Counted from the first letter of the stretch, positions 1 through 12,960 are shown. The stretch is 64,000 nt of DNA from Polytrichum commune (GCA_950295325.1 OX485805.1:1548501-1612500); one strand, 5' to 3'. Notes: generated by a model from the letters alone, not told the origin. Numbers and translations are program-made.

Positions 1-1387
1 ATTGATAATGCTTAAAATAGGTTCATATTATAACATAGATTCCATACTTTAACATTCTACTCTGTAACATAGATTCCTATTATAACATACCAAAGTCAAT
101 TGCACATTCTCATAATATGCGTGTAAGATGCTCAATCGCGCTTGACATCAAGCATAGCTATGATTTCCAATTCCTTATTGATGAAGTCGTGAGCATCCAT
201 AATAGGCCCACTTTCACCATAGCCCATGAACTCAAGTTCGATTGTTCTCTTGTTTTCTCTTGGACTATGAACCATTAGAGTTCCAAGAATTCAAAATTTT
301 AAATATAACATATATTATGGCAACGAAAATAATGGCATGACATAAGAAACGGCCATGGATACTTATAAAGCATCAAAGTTGCTGGCCATTAGAAATCATC
401 ACACATAATACTTGCCGCGCATAATGGGTACATGCCCACCTCCCATACCCAATAAACCCTACTGGATAGGTAAATACTACTAGGAATGAACATAAATCGT
501 TTAACATAAAAAAAAAATTTAGGCAATTTTAGCATAAATCTCTTTGTGGCTTTGCCCTCACCCCCATGCATTGAGAATCACTTCATAACTTGGTTTTAAA
601 GTCATTCTCCTAGCGTTTATTCTTGTAATTGTATCTTAAGTTATATTATTACTAGATTCATTATGTGCTCTTCATTGGCTAAGATTTTTGACGTTCATAG
701 TCGACATCTAATATGAACACACATGCTTGCGATAACACAAATTTAAGAATGACCTTCTCAAAGGCACTAGAGTTATCATTTATCCCACTCAAATTTTTGG
801 GTGGGGGTTGGTTGTTTTGCATGCAACACATATGGACTTAGCCAAAATTAGCGGTCAACTAAAGAGAAAGGACTTTGGAAACTAACATATTGAAGTACAA
901 GGTGATATGCAAGGCCGCGGGAGACATCGGAATCGAAATCATATTGAGAGGATGACAAAGGAGGTGGCCAACGAGTGGGCCACATCAAGCACCACATGAA
1001 TCTCGAGCAATATTAAGATTGCATCTCCATAACCATACCTCATCGATTAAAGGGAATTCTAAATGATGGCATAAGATTTACAGAAATGAGAACTTGAATA
1101 GGAAATGGGTCAAACACTTCAATGAATGAATTCATGTAAATCATGTGTACTCTATGAATTGAATGGTTTGTGGAATCTCGTAAAGATACTTTAGCGAGGA
1201 GTAGGTTAGGAATACATAAAGTCTTGAGACTCTTTCAAATTGAAATATTGAAATATAATTGAATAGAGGAAGAATAATACGTAGGTCATTCAATCCATGA
1301 AAGAGATAAAAATAACTCCATAAGTTATTAGAGATGAGAATGATTTACATGCATGAACACTTAGCTTTGACATTAATGTCTTAGGGA
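1..1387. other. AT-rich non-coding stretch
   Basis: No reading frame here has recognisable domain content. The sequence is AT-rich and without tandem structure apart from the homopolymer that opens the next element. I see no gene. Confidence 0.6.
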
Positions 1388-1627
1388 CTCGGGGGGGGGG
1401 GGGGGGGCACTGGCGAAAAACGTAGGAACTACGTGCGATAAAATATAGGGTCTTGTATAAAAATTTGGTGTAAAATTTGTAAAATTATTAGATGTAGTAT
1501 AGGGTGCTTTGGGATTGTGAAACATGATTATATGTAATATAGCATTTGACAAAACATGATTAAATTACCTAAGTGGTACATATAAAATAGCATGGACAAA
1601 AAGCGATAGTTTCAAAAATTAAATACT

Positions 1628-1924
1628 TTGCCACCAAAATATGGCATGTTCTATATAGGAAGGGTTCAAAAGATAAGGGTGAAGGTTGGTACTAAGTGGG
1701 GCAATTGTTGGCAACCCATTGACTTGATGAAACGTGCAGTCCAGAACGGAAATAGAGAGACGCTCTTCCCAACTACTATGGCTTACCTCCATTGGTTAAA
1801 AAAACAGCTGGGTCTCAACAAATATAAGTATGTTGAGAGTGATTGTGTGTGGGTTGATGTGGATGCTATTCTCTCAACAGTGTCTCTAGTAACAATGAAT
1901 CAACTAGCAAAATCTACACCTTAG
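1628..1924 (+). CDS. Unrecognised open frame inside the homopolymer-ended element
   Basis: A 98-codon frame with mixed composition, not low complexity. It begins without ATG; the first in-frame ATG is near 1646. It is rich in Trp, Lys and Val and ends shortly after a stretch reading VDAILSTVSLV. I do not recognise the family. Because it sits inside a non-autonomous element with an intact 8-bp TSD, it could be a captured exon fragment or the remains of the element's own gene. It may also be chance. Confidence 0.2.
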   Translation: MPPKYGMFYIGRVQKIRVKVGTKWGNCWQPIDLMKRAVQNGNRETLFPTTMAYLHWLKKQLGLNKYKYVESDCVWVDVDAILSTVSLVTMNQLAKSTP

Positions 1925-2389
1925 ATGAGGTAGATGCAAACTCATTGAGTGAGTTCATTTCAAATAAAAAATAAAACCTGCTAAATTTGTACTATCTCAC
2001 ACATGTGGAGATATAATTTGGAGAAAGGGCTGAATGATCATTAGTATACCTTGAAATCTGTAGTAGCCATTTCAGTTCGATTACCCTCATATCTCCCACA
2101 TGTGTAAATGGTAGCCTAGCTAGTTTAGGTGGATTTTGCTTGCATGGCGTGGGATTTTCTACCAATGTGTAGGATTGGAAGATCAAGGCATCAATTGTAG
2201 GGCTTCTGCAAACCTTGTAAATATGACTTTGAGACACATGTGGCTGGCCTGTTCCCTAAGACCTCAAGGTTTCTAACTGTGTTATCCAACACAACTTTCA
2301 TTCGTTGGCTCGTGTTGCTTAATGACATGTAATTGCAATCTTTTGTTGTTATTGTTTAGTGTTTTGCTTTGCCCGGACTTCAGTGTGAC

Positions 2390-2407
2390 CCTGAACCCTA
2401 AACCCTA
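2390..2407. repeat. Short interstitial telomere-like tract
   Basis: About two and a half copies of the plant telomere unit CCCTAAA, slightly degenerate, inside the 1388-2714 element. Confidence 0.7.
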
Positions 2408-2722
2408 GTAAATGTTTGTTTCTCTTACTTTGTACACGTGCTTCTAACGAGAATTCTACTGTATCATACACTTTAAGGAATGGGGGCAATCAGGGGGGAA
2501 AAATTGCATATAAGTAATATAGGGTACCATAAAATCAACCATCCAAGAATTTATAATTACCAATAGGGTGCAAATAATCACAACAATTTACCATTATTTC
2601 AAAAATTAGCATCCCTTATAATCCTTTCTCATAGGTAAATAGCCCCCATTTTAATAGGTCATTATCGCAGGTGTATGCAAAATATACAAGGGAATCCCCC
2701 CCCCCCCCCCCGAGCTTAGGGA

Positions 2723-3349
2723 ACATCAACTTGAATTCTAAGGGCACTGACTCACTTAAGAATTATTGGACAAGGATATCATATTGAGATTGGAAATTAG
2801 TAAACATATGATCACAGATCCTCAACATAGTTCACATGCCAACCCATACCCCATTGTATGCCAGACTATCTCTTCATATGTGAACGCTACATGAGGTATA
2901 ACTTAGAGCCATGTCATGATGATGGATGAGTTCATCCATTGACCTTCTCATGTTAGCAACTTGTGATGCAACATTGTCATGGATGATTGCTATATTGTCT
3001 ACTGTGATATAGTGATAACGTACATGTTCATATTAAACGGTTTTGTTAATTCCCACTACATTCCCAAGGGTAAGATGCTTAAGCTCACTATTGGCAAGTG
3101 TCATGTGTTTCATTTTAATATTTAAGAGGAATACATCCTTAAGCATACTAATGGCATGTCATGTCAAGATTTTAATAAGTGCACTCAAACACCCAGTGTC
3201 ATGTGACGACACTTACGGTGTTGTTGTTAATCTGCAATATAACATAGCATACCCTTCAAAATAGGGGTTTCCATTACTGTGGGTTTTTCATCTGTATATT
3301 TGGATGAAAATCCAATGTAAGGCAAGGAAAGTACAATAATATTACAGTG
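2723..3349. other. Non-coding stretch
   Basis: No recognisable gene. A short frame around 3043-3264 has no domain features and reads through AT-rich repeats. Confidence 0.5.
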
Positions 3350-3535
3350 GGCCACACTAAAAATGAACAACAGGACTTAGAATAATATAAGGTTTCAAAA
3401 ATGGCAATGGACATCTTTAAAGTACTATAGGGTATGGAAGAATATGTAATTTGGAATTATATGAAATGCAAGGCTTTTTCTATTAACCCAAGGTTGAAAA
3501 TGCTAATGAAATAAATAACCCTAAACCCTAAACCC
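3350..3535. repeat. MITE-derived segment joined to a telomere-like tract
   Basis: This segment is clearly similar to 7260-7443: both contain GGACATCTTTAAAGTACTAT, then a run ending AAATAAATAACC, then CCCTAAA repeats (3518-3535 here). The reverse complement of the same sequence occurs in 3735-3860 and 9340-9480. It therefore belongs to the family of the 345-bp element at 9215-9559. Confidence 0.7.
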
Positions 3536-3629
3536 ATTAGTGTGGTAGTCCACTTAGTGTTGGACCTTACTAGTTGCTCGCCATCTATTTGTGTCCTACT
3601 CATATGCAATTAGGAGTCTAGTAACAACT

Positions 3630-3860
3630 AATTCTCTTTTATCGCGCATCCATGTGCAAACAACCACTATTTTATATGGGGTTATTACTTTCAATTTTTT
3701 TCTTCACATGCTATGATTATGTAGTTTTCTTAGTCGGGTTAGTAGAAAAGGGCCTTGCATTAATTACAAATCCAAATAATCGATTTGTTCCATACCCTAT
3801 AGTACTTTAATGATGCCCAGTGTCATTTTTGACACCCCATATTATATTTGCTTTAACATG
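3630..3860. repeat. Inverted, diverged copy of the same MITE family
   Basis: It matches 9240-9480 in the same orientation; both contain CAACCA followed by TATTTTATA and later CCATACCCTATAG. It is inverted relative to 3350-3535, so the two could form a foldback with a loop of about 200 bp. The homopolymer ends have been lost. Confidence 0.65.
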
Positions 3861-6800
3861 GGCGGACGTTAAATACCCCCTCACGAACTTTTGGAGGTAT
3901 CTAATCTGGGTTGGGGCAATCTTGTAGAGAAAATTTCTAAACCCGACCAAAAATTGCATTCTTGAAGGCCGCTTGACTACAAATCCCATATTGAGTGCAC
4001 TAAAATCCGCTTGACTTACCATAAATAACTTATATTTTTCATTCTAATGATAGATTAGTGCAAGTGTTTATAAGAGAATAAGGTATAAATAAATGATATG
4101 TTATTTGGAATTAGACTCGTGGGACAATGTTATAGATGGGGTATATATTACTGAGAAAATCATAAGTTTCTGACTATAGCCTATCTGAATTATTTAATAA
4201 TTTATCCTCATCACATATTGTATTATCTTTCAAATCACATAGTGTATAACCGTTACTTTTAAATAAATATAATTATATGATACTAATACTAATACTAATA
4301 CTATTATGCAAATACTAATAATAACAATACTAATACTAATATTGAATTGAGTTTTTTAGTTCACCAATTTATCATAAGGTGATATATATTATTGTGCCAT
4401 ATTACAAATGTTTGAACAATCACACATGTGCAAAATAAATGAATTATGAACAAAAAGATGTCTATGACAACACTTCATAATTATATATTGCACACATTGA
4501 TATCTTACAATATTTATCAAAATAACCATGTGAAATTCAAAGCCACATCATGGCCTTGGAAACATCTCATGGGAGGTTGGAAAATAGGCTTAGAGCATCC
4601 AAGGCCACATCATTGCCCCTTGCCAACAAATTAATATTTATAAAATAACTATGATGGAGAAAGTAGGTCTTACATGCCAACTCGGAGGTATTTCACTAAA
4701 GTAAGCTCCATCCGAGCTTCTTGATGGACTCATCCGATTTTTGTTACCGGATGACTTTACTTGAGTGCCATGAATCCCCGGCCATTTCAAGTGGGCTTGT
4801 ACGGTTAAGGTATTTGTTGACTTTCATATTTACGGCCTCGAATGTCCTTCCCAAAGTGCACATCTAAGGGTACTCATGTAAGTATAACCATGCTATCACA
4901 TAGAGCCTTATTATAACCTAACATAGTCAATCGCACACTCTCAAAATATTTTCGGTCATTGTAGGGTCGATAGTGCACATGGATTGACAACCTAAGTACC
5001 AAAGTACTAAATTTGAGCAACAACAAATCCCACATGGATGCAACATCTATGGCTACACGGTCCAAAATTGAGCTTTTATATTCTCCTTAAAGGTGATTTC
5101 AAAAATACTTTATGGCAAGTCCACAAGTCATACCCATGGATTGGAGCATGACATTATGGAAAGGTTACTTAAAGGTTACTCAAAGGTATTTGACCCCGAT
5201 TTTAAAGAGTAGTTTAATAATCTCTAAATAGAAATCTCTAGTCCTATTGTTACCAATGCTTTCGACTTCCCCTCCCTTGGTCTCCCTCCCCTTAGTAGAT
5301 GTTGTATTGAATCATCCCATGATACCTACCTATGGTGCAACAATTAGAGTTTATTGCATTGAGTACTGACTGTTGTTTTGAGAGCTCACATGCTACATAA
5401 CTAAATAAATTCATTTTTTATTTTAGCAATTAGTTAAAAAAGACAATTAGTTAACAAAGATAATAAATTCATTTTTTTTTATTTTTTTTCCCAAAGCGGG
5501 TCACGGGGGCTTATGAGTGGGGCTATGTGCGTACATGCACATGAAGGTTTTACAGGGGCATGGGCATATGGTTTGCAAGGGTTAATGTATGTGGTTGGGT
5601 TCATGCAAGATATGAACCCAAAATGATTCATACGGACTGGTGTAATGGGTCAGGATGGCACATGCCCAAACTAATAAGGTATGTGGGGCTCATTGATAGT
5701 TGTAGTTTGAGGAGGGAAACTTGACTAGCTTGGTATTCTAGCACATGGAAATTGATTTTCATTTGAGCGGAGAAACCTTGGTTTTTATATACATTGTTAG
5801 TGTGAACCATAATTTGTTGCATTTACATTGAGAATTCATGATGCCATGTTCTTACTATTCAAACCTTGCCCAAAGTTTTCTTAATTTATGGAGATTTTGT
5901 TTTTCATTTTTCTAGCATCCCATGATTAAAAATCAATCAGTCTAGTCAATCAACAACTAAAGTGCGTCAGTACAAGGATGGCCACGTTTCAACTTGTGTT
6001 TTGGGCAACGAGCCGAATCTGCTACCCCCCCCCCCCAACCACCATTGCCACTCCACATGGGAGTGCTCAGTCCAAAAGATGCTTGAAGATACCGGCAAAA
6101 CCTTCACCAACGTCAGAGAACTCTATTTTGTTTCACCAAAACGATTGGTACATGAAAGTGTGCCCTAACTTGGGCTAGACTAATTTGGGGTCAATTCAAC
6201 TAAATAGGGTTTCCAATAAACTTTGAAAAATAACCTCCTTACTACATACTAGTTTAAAGTTTCATTGTTGGATGAATGAGAGTAATATGCTCGTATGCGA
6301 TAATCCCATTTCGTTGGCCAAAAAAACATTGATATGTATATAGGGCCTCACATTAGAAGCCCAAGCCCTTGAGGATGTAAATGCTATCACAAATTCCCCA
6401 TGCGTAGGCAAAGCCTATCAATCCGAGGGCAAAGACAAGAAAACCTGCTCACATACAAGCACACCCAACATTCATCCAAAAACATTTTATTTAAAAATTC
6501 AATTGGTTTGACACCGTAATTAGCTTCAAAGTTACGGAATTAGTCTAAACCAAGGGGGTTTAGTTTTATATTTTCTGTCGGATCGATGAGAGGTACTCTT
6601 GAATGTGAGGTTTTTCTCCACATATGGAAGAGCACATCCTGAAAAGGGGAAGAAATTTTTATTAGGAAAAATTGAGTATGTTTGCTCTATAATGTACATG
6701 AGTTTGGGGGTGGTGGGGGGGGGGGCTCATTATAGGGCTTATTGCCTTCCTTTTGGAAGCCGGGCTATGTTGGGTGCAACTATCTATTTGGGGCATCCAA

Positions 6801-7181
6801 GTTTGGGAAGAGGGGGTTGACATTGCAACCATTGTATCTCATTGCATCTATTAAGGGGTTGTATGTGTTTGTTTTGTATTGTTGTTTCAATGTATGTGTT
6901 GTGGCATAAGGTTTAGGTTAAGGAGTATATGTCCTCTAGCTGCATTGGGAGTTCCAATCACACACGTGGTGTCCAAACTAAGTCTACCCAAACATGTGCA
7001 TTATCCAAGGACATGTCAAATGATTGGAGTCGCGTTTTTCTACAGCCTTGTCGATCGGTCAGCCTTAAGCCATCATTTCGACATGGGATCTCAAAACGGT
7101 CATCCAAAGGGCATAAGTGGTGGGCCCATAAGTATATAGCGTAAAACCTAGGAAGTGCAGCTAGAAATGTAGTGGACACAT
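3861..7181. other. Long AT-rich non-coding region
   Basis: It contains short simple repeats only: a TACTAA-type microsatellite at 4281-4341, a T-rich tract near 5466-5489, 12 C at 6025-6036 and 11 G at 6715-6725. Frames of 60-86 codons occur, but none shows domain-like sequence or splice context. I see no gene. Confidence 0.55.
4281..4341. repeat. TACTAA microsatellite
   Basis: Imperfect ACTAAT / TACTAA repeats in two blocks separated by a short AT-rich spacer. Confidence 0.85.
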
Positions 7182-7443
7182 ACTGGGGGGGGGGTTGTGA
7201 TGTATTGGAGTAGAAATATACGTGCGAAAAATTGAGAGGGTATATGGGGACGTAAAATGAACAAAATGATTTAGAATAATATAGGGTGTCAAAAATGGCG
7301 TTGGACATCTTTAAAGTACTATAGGGTTTGAAATAATAGGTAACTTGAAAATATAAGTAATGCAAGGCCCTATCCTACTAACCCAGAGCTGAAAATGCTA
7401 AGGAAATAAATAACCTTAAACCCTAAACCCTAAACCCTAAACC
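7182..7443. repeat. Truncated copy of the G-homopolymer MITE ending in telomere repeats
   Basis: It starts CTGG with a G run at 7185-7194, followed by TTGGAGTAGAAATATACGTG. It aligns with the reverse complement of the right half of the 9215-9559 element. Its other end is replaced by about four CCCTAAA units at 7412-7443. No matching C-run terminus or TSD was found, so it is a fragment. Confidence 0.7.
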
Positions 7444-7542
7444 GGTTTATAAATGGATCAACATCTCTAGTGTAGTGCTATAAATTTGATGATTTCCCCA
7501 GTGTAAATAGGGCATTGACGCCCGAGTTGGCCACATATATAT

Positions 7543-7583
<41 letters not shown>

Positions 7584-9214
7584 CATACATACATACATAT
7601 AGACACACACACACATATTTGTGGCAAAGGAACTCTATGGTATGTTGCTACATGTCCAACATCATGATTGATAAGAATGACAAGTAATGCTAAAAGATGA
7701 AAAATGGGTTGTGCAAATCAAAGAGGTGCCATGAAAATGGACTCTCTCTCCCTCTCTCTCTCTCTTTGGTGGCATTTTGCATGTTTCAGTCAATACATGT
7801 AAATTCATTTTGTAACATGTGGCGCTTTCAAGTCAAAGATGGATTAACCCTAGGCTTGAGCTATTGGGAGAAGGGTCAAATTGTCAAATTGTGTATAATG
7901 CCATAGTAGGAGTCTAGGTAGGTATTGAGTCATCACATCCTATATCATACTATTAATGGGGGTGGGCGAGGCAAGGTTGTGGCAAGTTGACAAGGCTGGG
8001 CATGGTCACGAATCATTGGTGCTAAATTTGAGGTCACATGAGAAAGTTATTAAATGGGCATCTTGGATAACTTAACTTGATAAAACCACCACAAGCCATT
8101 GTGAACCGTTGATGATGAGGTTGAGGTTGTTTGGGAAGAGTGTTCAACAATCATCTTGGATAACTTAACTTGAAAAAACTGCCGTGAACCACCGGGGTTT
8201 AGGTTGAGTTTGAGGTTAAGGTTGAGATTGTTTGGGAAAGGTGGTCCACTTAACTTCATAATTATAAATTCAAGGTTTTATGTTTTGATGTAATAATTCT
8301 CAATGGTCATCTTCGATAACTTAAGTACATGATTGTGACCTTAGGGTTTTGATGTTTAATGTTTCAAAGTCGTGAACAAAACCAAGAGGTTTATAAAGGA
8401 AAGTGACACATACTCCTTTGGTAAGATGAATCCACAAAAGTGCAAACTCAAATTCATGATTTAACAAAGCAATTTAGCGATAGGTTCTTCCAATTTCATT
8501 GGAAATATGAACCAAGTTCATTATTTAAACAACCAATTTCAGTACATGTTGTGAACAATTTCATGATTTGGTACCCATATTCAAAACTTCACAAAATCAA
8601 TTTTAGGAAATGCATAACTCTATTTCACAAAGAACATTACATCATGTATAGGATTATCCTAGTAAACAAATTGCTCCCTATTCCGCACAACTATACACTA
8701 CACTCCAAAAACGTTATGCGCTTTGCTCACGCTACCAACACTCTTCCCATAATCAAACCCCCAACTACACTACGTACACTCTCAAACCCATGAGATTACG
8801 CACTCGAACTATGTTGGGTATGAGTTGTTTGCTTTGATGTACAATAATCAAAGACCAAAGGAAAAATGACATTGCTTGCTTCTAACTCCAAGGTAGTGTA
8901 ATGAAGACCAAAGAAAATTTGACATCAAGGCTAGAGGCTTCCAAGTAAATACAAAACAATGAGAAGGCAAAGAATGCGAAATGAGGCGGCGAGAATTTGA
9001 GAAATAAAAAAACCATAAAGTGTGAACTTGATATGGAAGATTCACAAAGTTGATAAAGATAAATGTCCACTATCATGAAATTGAGGTGTGCCACATGTCA
9101 AGTCGGTTAAGAAGAATGATCATGGGGATACAACAAAACATTTGCTCATGAAATACAACATTGGACAATGGGGTGGAGCGAGGCAAGTTGACAAGGCTAG
9201 GAAAGTATAAGTAT
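7444..9214. other. Non-coding stretch with simple repeats and a diverged tandem duplication
   Basis: It contains a TA / TATG / CATA / CA microsatellite at 7533-7616 and a CT tract near 7741-7766. There is also a diverged tandem duplication of about 96 bp (copies near 8056 and 8152) that shares CATCTTGGATAACTTAACTT. No gene is recognisable. Confidence 0.55.
7533..7616. repeat. Compound TA/CATA/CA microsatellite
   Basis: Runs of TA, then TACA and CA dinucleotides, with little interruption. Confidence 0.9.
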
Positions 9215-9559
9215 CTTGGGGGGGGGGCAGTGTGTTAAAAAGTTAAGGATATAGGTGCGAACAACCATTATTTTATAGGGGGGGTGTTACTTTCAATTCT
9301 CTTATTTTTCTCACAATGATGCTATCATTATGTAAATTTCTACTTTGGGTTAATAGAAAAATGGCTTGCATTACTTATAATTCCAAATTACCTATTATTC
9401 CATACCCTATAGGACTTTAAAGCTGTCAAGTGTCATGGTTGATACCCTATATTACTCTTAACTCCATTTATAATTTTTAGCCCCCATGTTTTTAAAATAC
9501 CCTATCATTTGTTCGCACGTATATTGCTACTCCAACCAATGACTACCCCCCCCCCCGAG
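9215..9559. mobile_element. 345-bp MITE with G/C-homopolymer termini
   Basis: The left end is CTT followed by 10 G (9218-9227). The right end is 11 C (9546-9556) followed by GAG. The flanks are ATAAGTAT (9207-9214) and AGAAGTAT (9560-9567), an 8-bp TSD with one mismatch. Related fragments lie at 3350-3535, 3630-3860 and 7182-7443. It shares terminal structure and TSD size with the 1388-2714 element. It has no coding capacity. Confidence 0.75.
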
Positions 9560-9791
9560 AGAAGTATATGAAACTATTCCGAAGTTGCAACACAATGGGC
9601 CACAATGCTAGTTGCTCCAAAAGGAGCAGGCTAGTGTTGAGCTTCAAACCTCGAATTTGGGTGCAATCATATTCCCAAATTAGACTGCAATCATGAAAGA
9701 TAATAGTAGCTTTGACCGGGTTATCCTTGCACCTTGCCCACAAAATAGGCATCCTATTCACAATTATAAAATATAAAGGAACTATAACTCT

Positions 9792-11711
9792 TGTGGGAAC
9801 CCACAAACACCAAAAGTTCCGGATTGGCGGGTTTTTGTGCCAAATCCGGATATTTCCGGGTGACCTTAGTATCGTCCAGGGATTTTGTGAAGTGTAGGAG
9901 GTAGAGACTTTCCGGAACTGTTTGTTTCCCCTCTTCTTTTATATTTTCCGGAAATCCTAGTTTCCGGCCTTTTTGAAGTCCTCCTGTATCCGGAACTTCC
10001 TCTTCCGGATTTGACTCCTAAGTCCCAGACGGATTGTTTCCTCCCTAAAATATCTTTGTACTACGTTCTATCCTCCCTTAATGATGGGTATTTTCCGGTG
10101 AAGACGTCCTTCTTTAGAGGGGGGTCCGGATCTTCCCTCACAACCAAGCCGGATTGATCAGGTCCGGATTGGCAGGTCACACAGGGAGTCCGGATTACCT
10201 CCTAGGACTACAACGACAGGAGGGTGCCGGATTCCACGAAGGGGGGTAAGCTCAACAGAGTGAAAGAGTGATCCGTATCACGTTCCGGAATATCTTGTCT
10301 CTACGCTACTCGGATATCCGGATCGATGGTGTCTCCTTCCCCCTTCCTCCGGATCTGTATCCCCTCATCCGGAATCCTAACTTACTCTTGTACTTCTCCG
10401 GATCTCATCCGGCTAGTACTACCTTTGGCTCTACTGAATCCGGGCTAACTAGGCGATCCGTACCATTTTCCGGATTGGTCCGTTTAAAGGCGGTGGGACC
10501 TCTTCAGAAGCTCGGATGGCATGAATCCGGATCCCTCCCGGACTTCACCCAATCCTCCCAGCGGCTATCCCACCTAGACGTTTCCCGACCAGCCGGGAAA
10601 ATGAGGTTTCCCTCCCACTACACCCGGAAAGGTTCCGGAAGGTAATGACTAGTGATCTGATCCGGGTCTCCCCTTCCGGCGGACGGATCCGGTATACAAC
10701 TGCCTGGGGCTCTACTAAATCTGAGATAACTGGGCGATCCGTACCACTTTCCGGATTGTTCCGTCCAAGGGCGGTGAGACCTCTCAAAAGATCGGATGGC
10801 GTAAATCCGGATCCCTTCCGGATTTTACCCAGTCCTACCAGCGGCTATCCCACCCGGACGTTACCCAAACATCCGGAATAGTGAGGTTTCCTTCCCACTA
10901 CACTCAAAAAGGATCCCTAGGCTTGCAACCGGATCTAATCCGGGTTTCCTCTCCTTTGTCCTATTCGGACTTCCTACTCCTTCCTTACTTCTAGCGTACA
11001 ACAACCTCCCAATCCGTCCGTGCACAAAACAAATGAGAATAGGTGAAGATCTAGAGTTTTATTGAGTAGGGAGCAACACAATACAACAATGGAGAAGGAA
11101 CACTTCTCCAGCTCCTTATTCAGCCTTAAGTAGAGGCTGTGATCCCTAACTAAGGGTGGCGGCCCAGGCGGCCGCCCTGGAAAACCCTAACTGCGAGAAA
11201 TCCGGAACTTCGGACTTTCCGGATTTCTCGGAAGATCCGGAATTCCCGGATCTTGATCTGCTGACACGAAATTTGAATTGCATGCTCGCCTAAGTCTGAT
11301 CTACCTATTCCTGCTGTCCTAATTCTGATCTACCTACAGCTGCATGCCTAAGTCTAATTCAAGTGGTGTGGTGCTTTTTCGCCGCCTTTCCATTTTTGGT
11401 TTGACTTGGTAATCCGTTGATGGCGGAAGCTCCTCCTCCGGGGGCAAAAGAGTCTCCTTGGTTGCTGAAGGCCCTAGCCGCTGAAGGCCCAGTTTGCTCC
11501 CGGGATCCGGAATTTGACTTCAATTCCGGTCCGGCCAAAGTATCAGTTTTAACCATTTTATCGTGTAAGGCGGAGTTCAAAAACCCATTATTCCTAATAC
11601 GGCTAAAACACTCAAATAAACCTGATTACCCCTAGGTTAGCATGGTAAAATACGGAATTTGGATCCGTATTTCCGTATTTCCGTATTCCGGCGAAAAAAT
11701 GGGCTCCCACA
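9792..11711. mobile_element. Solo LTR, CCGG-rich family, TSD ACTCT
   Basis: The element begins TGTGGGAACCC and ends GGGCTCCCACA, so the ends are TG...CA with an inverted TGTGGGA/TCCCACA terminus. ACTCT is duplicated at 9787-9791 and 11712-11716. At 1920 bp, with no protein-coding domain, it fits a solo LTR left by recombination. The sequence is crowded with TCCGGA and ATCCGGAT motifs; I count about 45 CCGG by eye where 7-8 would be expected by chance. The frames inside it have no domain content. Confidence 0.85.
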
Positions 11712-12228
11712 ACTCTGGTGAGAGAATCCCATGTCGTTGTTAACTCTTGCGGATGAAACAATACCTAACCTTCATACTATTCATTTTGCAAGGGTGCCCA
11801 TCATAAGTGGTGGACCTGTTATGTGTGCACATGTCCTTATGTAATTTTGGCATGAGTATGCTTGGTAGTGGTATGAGGTGTATGCAAAGGTTATCCAATG
11901 ATCATTGGTACCGCAAAGACTCTCCTTCGCCTTGTAATAAATTTTCACTCCATGTACATACGATGTAGAACCCCACTACCGAAGGTCATCATTATTCAAT
12001 ATGAGGAAGGTTAGAACGTGATTAGCTAATAGCGATAGGAATTGGAGGGAATGACGTCTATGTACTTACGAATTTGGAGGGAATGCCTTGTACTTCCTCA
12101 TGAGAAGTTGATGGCCATGCTCACGACCTATATAAAGGCCACCATTTGGAGGGTCATTTCTTTCTCCTCATTTGAGTCCACCCCCCTTCACCCTTGAGGA
12201 GCAACCATGGAGAGCGTTGTCGTGATGT

Positions 12229-12261
12229 AAATACGTACACTATATAGATGTGTACGTATTT
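12229..12261. repeat. Perfect hairpin
   Basis: AAATACGTACAC and its exact reverse complement GTGTACGTATTT are separated by a 9-nt AT-rich loop. Confidence 0.85.
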
Positions 12262-12960
12262 AATATTGCATTGTGATTCTTGGTCTTGGAGAAAAATAAT
12301 AAAGAATAGAAGTAGATTATTATTTTTTATTTACTCATAGTTTATTTTAGTTCATTTCCTAAGGATAGAAGTGGATAGAAGTTGCTTACCTTTATGTTTA
12401 CTCATAGTTACTCTTAGTTACCTTTACCAAATGATAGAAATAGATTACCTTTTTATTTACTCATAGTTTATTTTTGTCTTTTAGTTATCTTGAGTTACTT
12501 TGGACCAATGGGTGATTAGGAGCCATGTGATGAGGATAAGAGAGAACTTTGTCTCTCGCATGGATAGGGAGAGGCGGTGAAGGAAAGATGTTATGTGATT
12601 ATTGTGGGAGAGAAGTGGTAGAGAGAGAGAAGTGGATTCGAAGCTCACGGTGTGAGTTGTTTTGAGAAGAATATGAAATAAAATACGAGGGATTTGTGAT
12701 TTATGAGAGATCTCACTTGTTGTTTTGGAAGTTAGCAATCAAGATTTGTGCTTGTTTGAGTGGAGGGAAGTCTGTTGGTTCTTAAAAGAAGAGCTGAGAC
12801 TTCGACCGACCATAGAAGACGGACAGATTGAAGAATTGAAGGCTTCAAGACTTGAATGTGTGGTTGCTTGTGGCATGTTGTCTTTTTCTTGTGTGTGTGA
12901 TTCCAAGCCGGTTTTGGAGGCTAGTTGCATTTCATTTCTGCATCGCAATTTGTTTCCTGT

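Larger units (their letters stand above)
1388..2714. mobile_element. Non-autonomous DNA transposon with G/C-homopolymer ends (hAT-like by TSD length)
   Basis: The left end is CTC followed by 17 G (1391-1407). The right end is 16 C (2696-2711) followed by GAG, so the termini are inverted. The flanks carry an exact 8-bp duplication, CTTAGGGA, at 1380-1387 and 2715-2722. Eight-base TSDs are typical of the hAT superfamily, but the superfamily is inferred from TSD length alone. The interior has one unrecognised 98-codon frame and a telomere-like tract, and no transposase. A 345-bp relative with the same type of end lies at 9215-9559. Confidence 0.75.

Noticed and set aside
6879-7365. Frames of 71-135 codons around 7 kb on both strands
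   Set aside because: No domain-like sequence. They run into the MITE fragment and homopolymer and overlap each other on opposite strands.
10268-10881. Frames of 78-125 codons in the CCGG-rich LTR
   Set aside because: GC-rich sequence with few stop codons. The translations are dominated by the repeated CCGGAT motif and occur on both strands.
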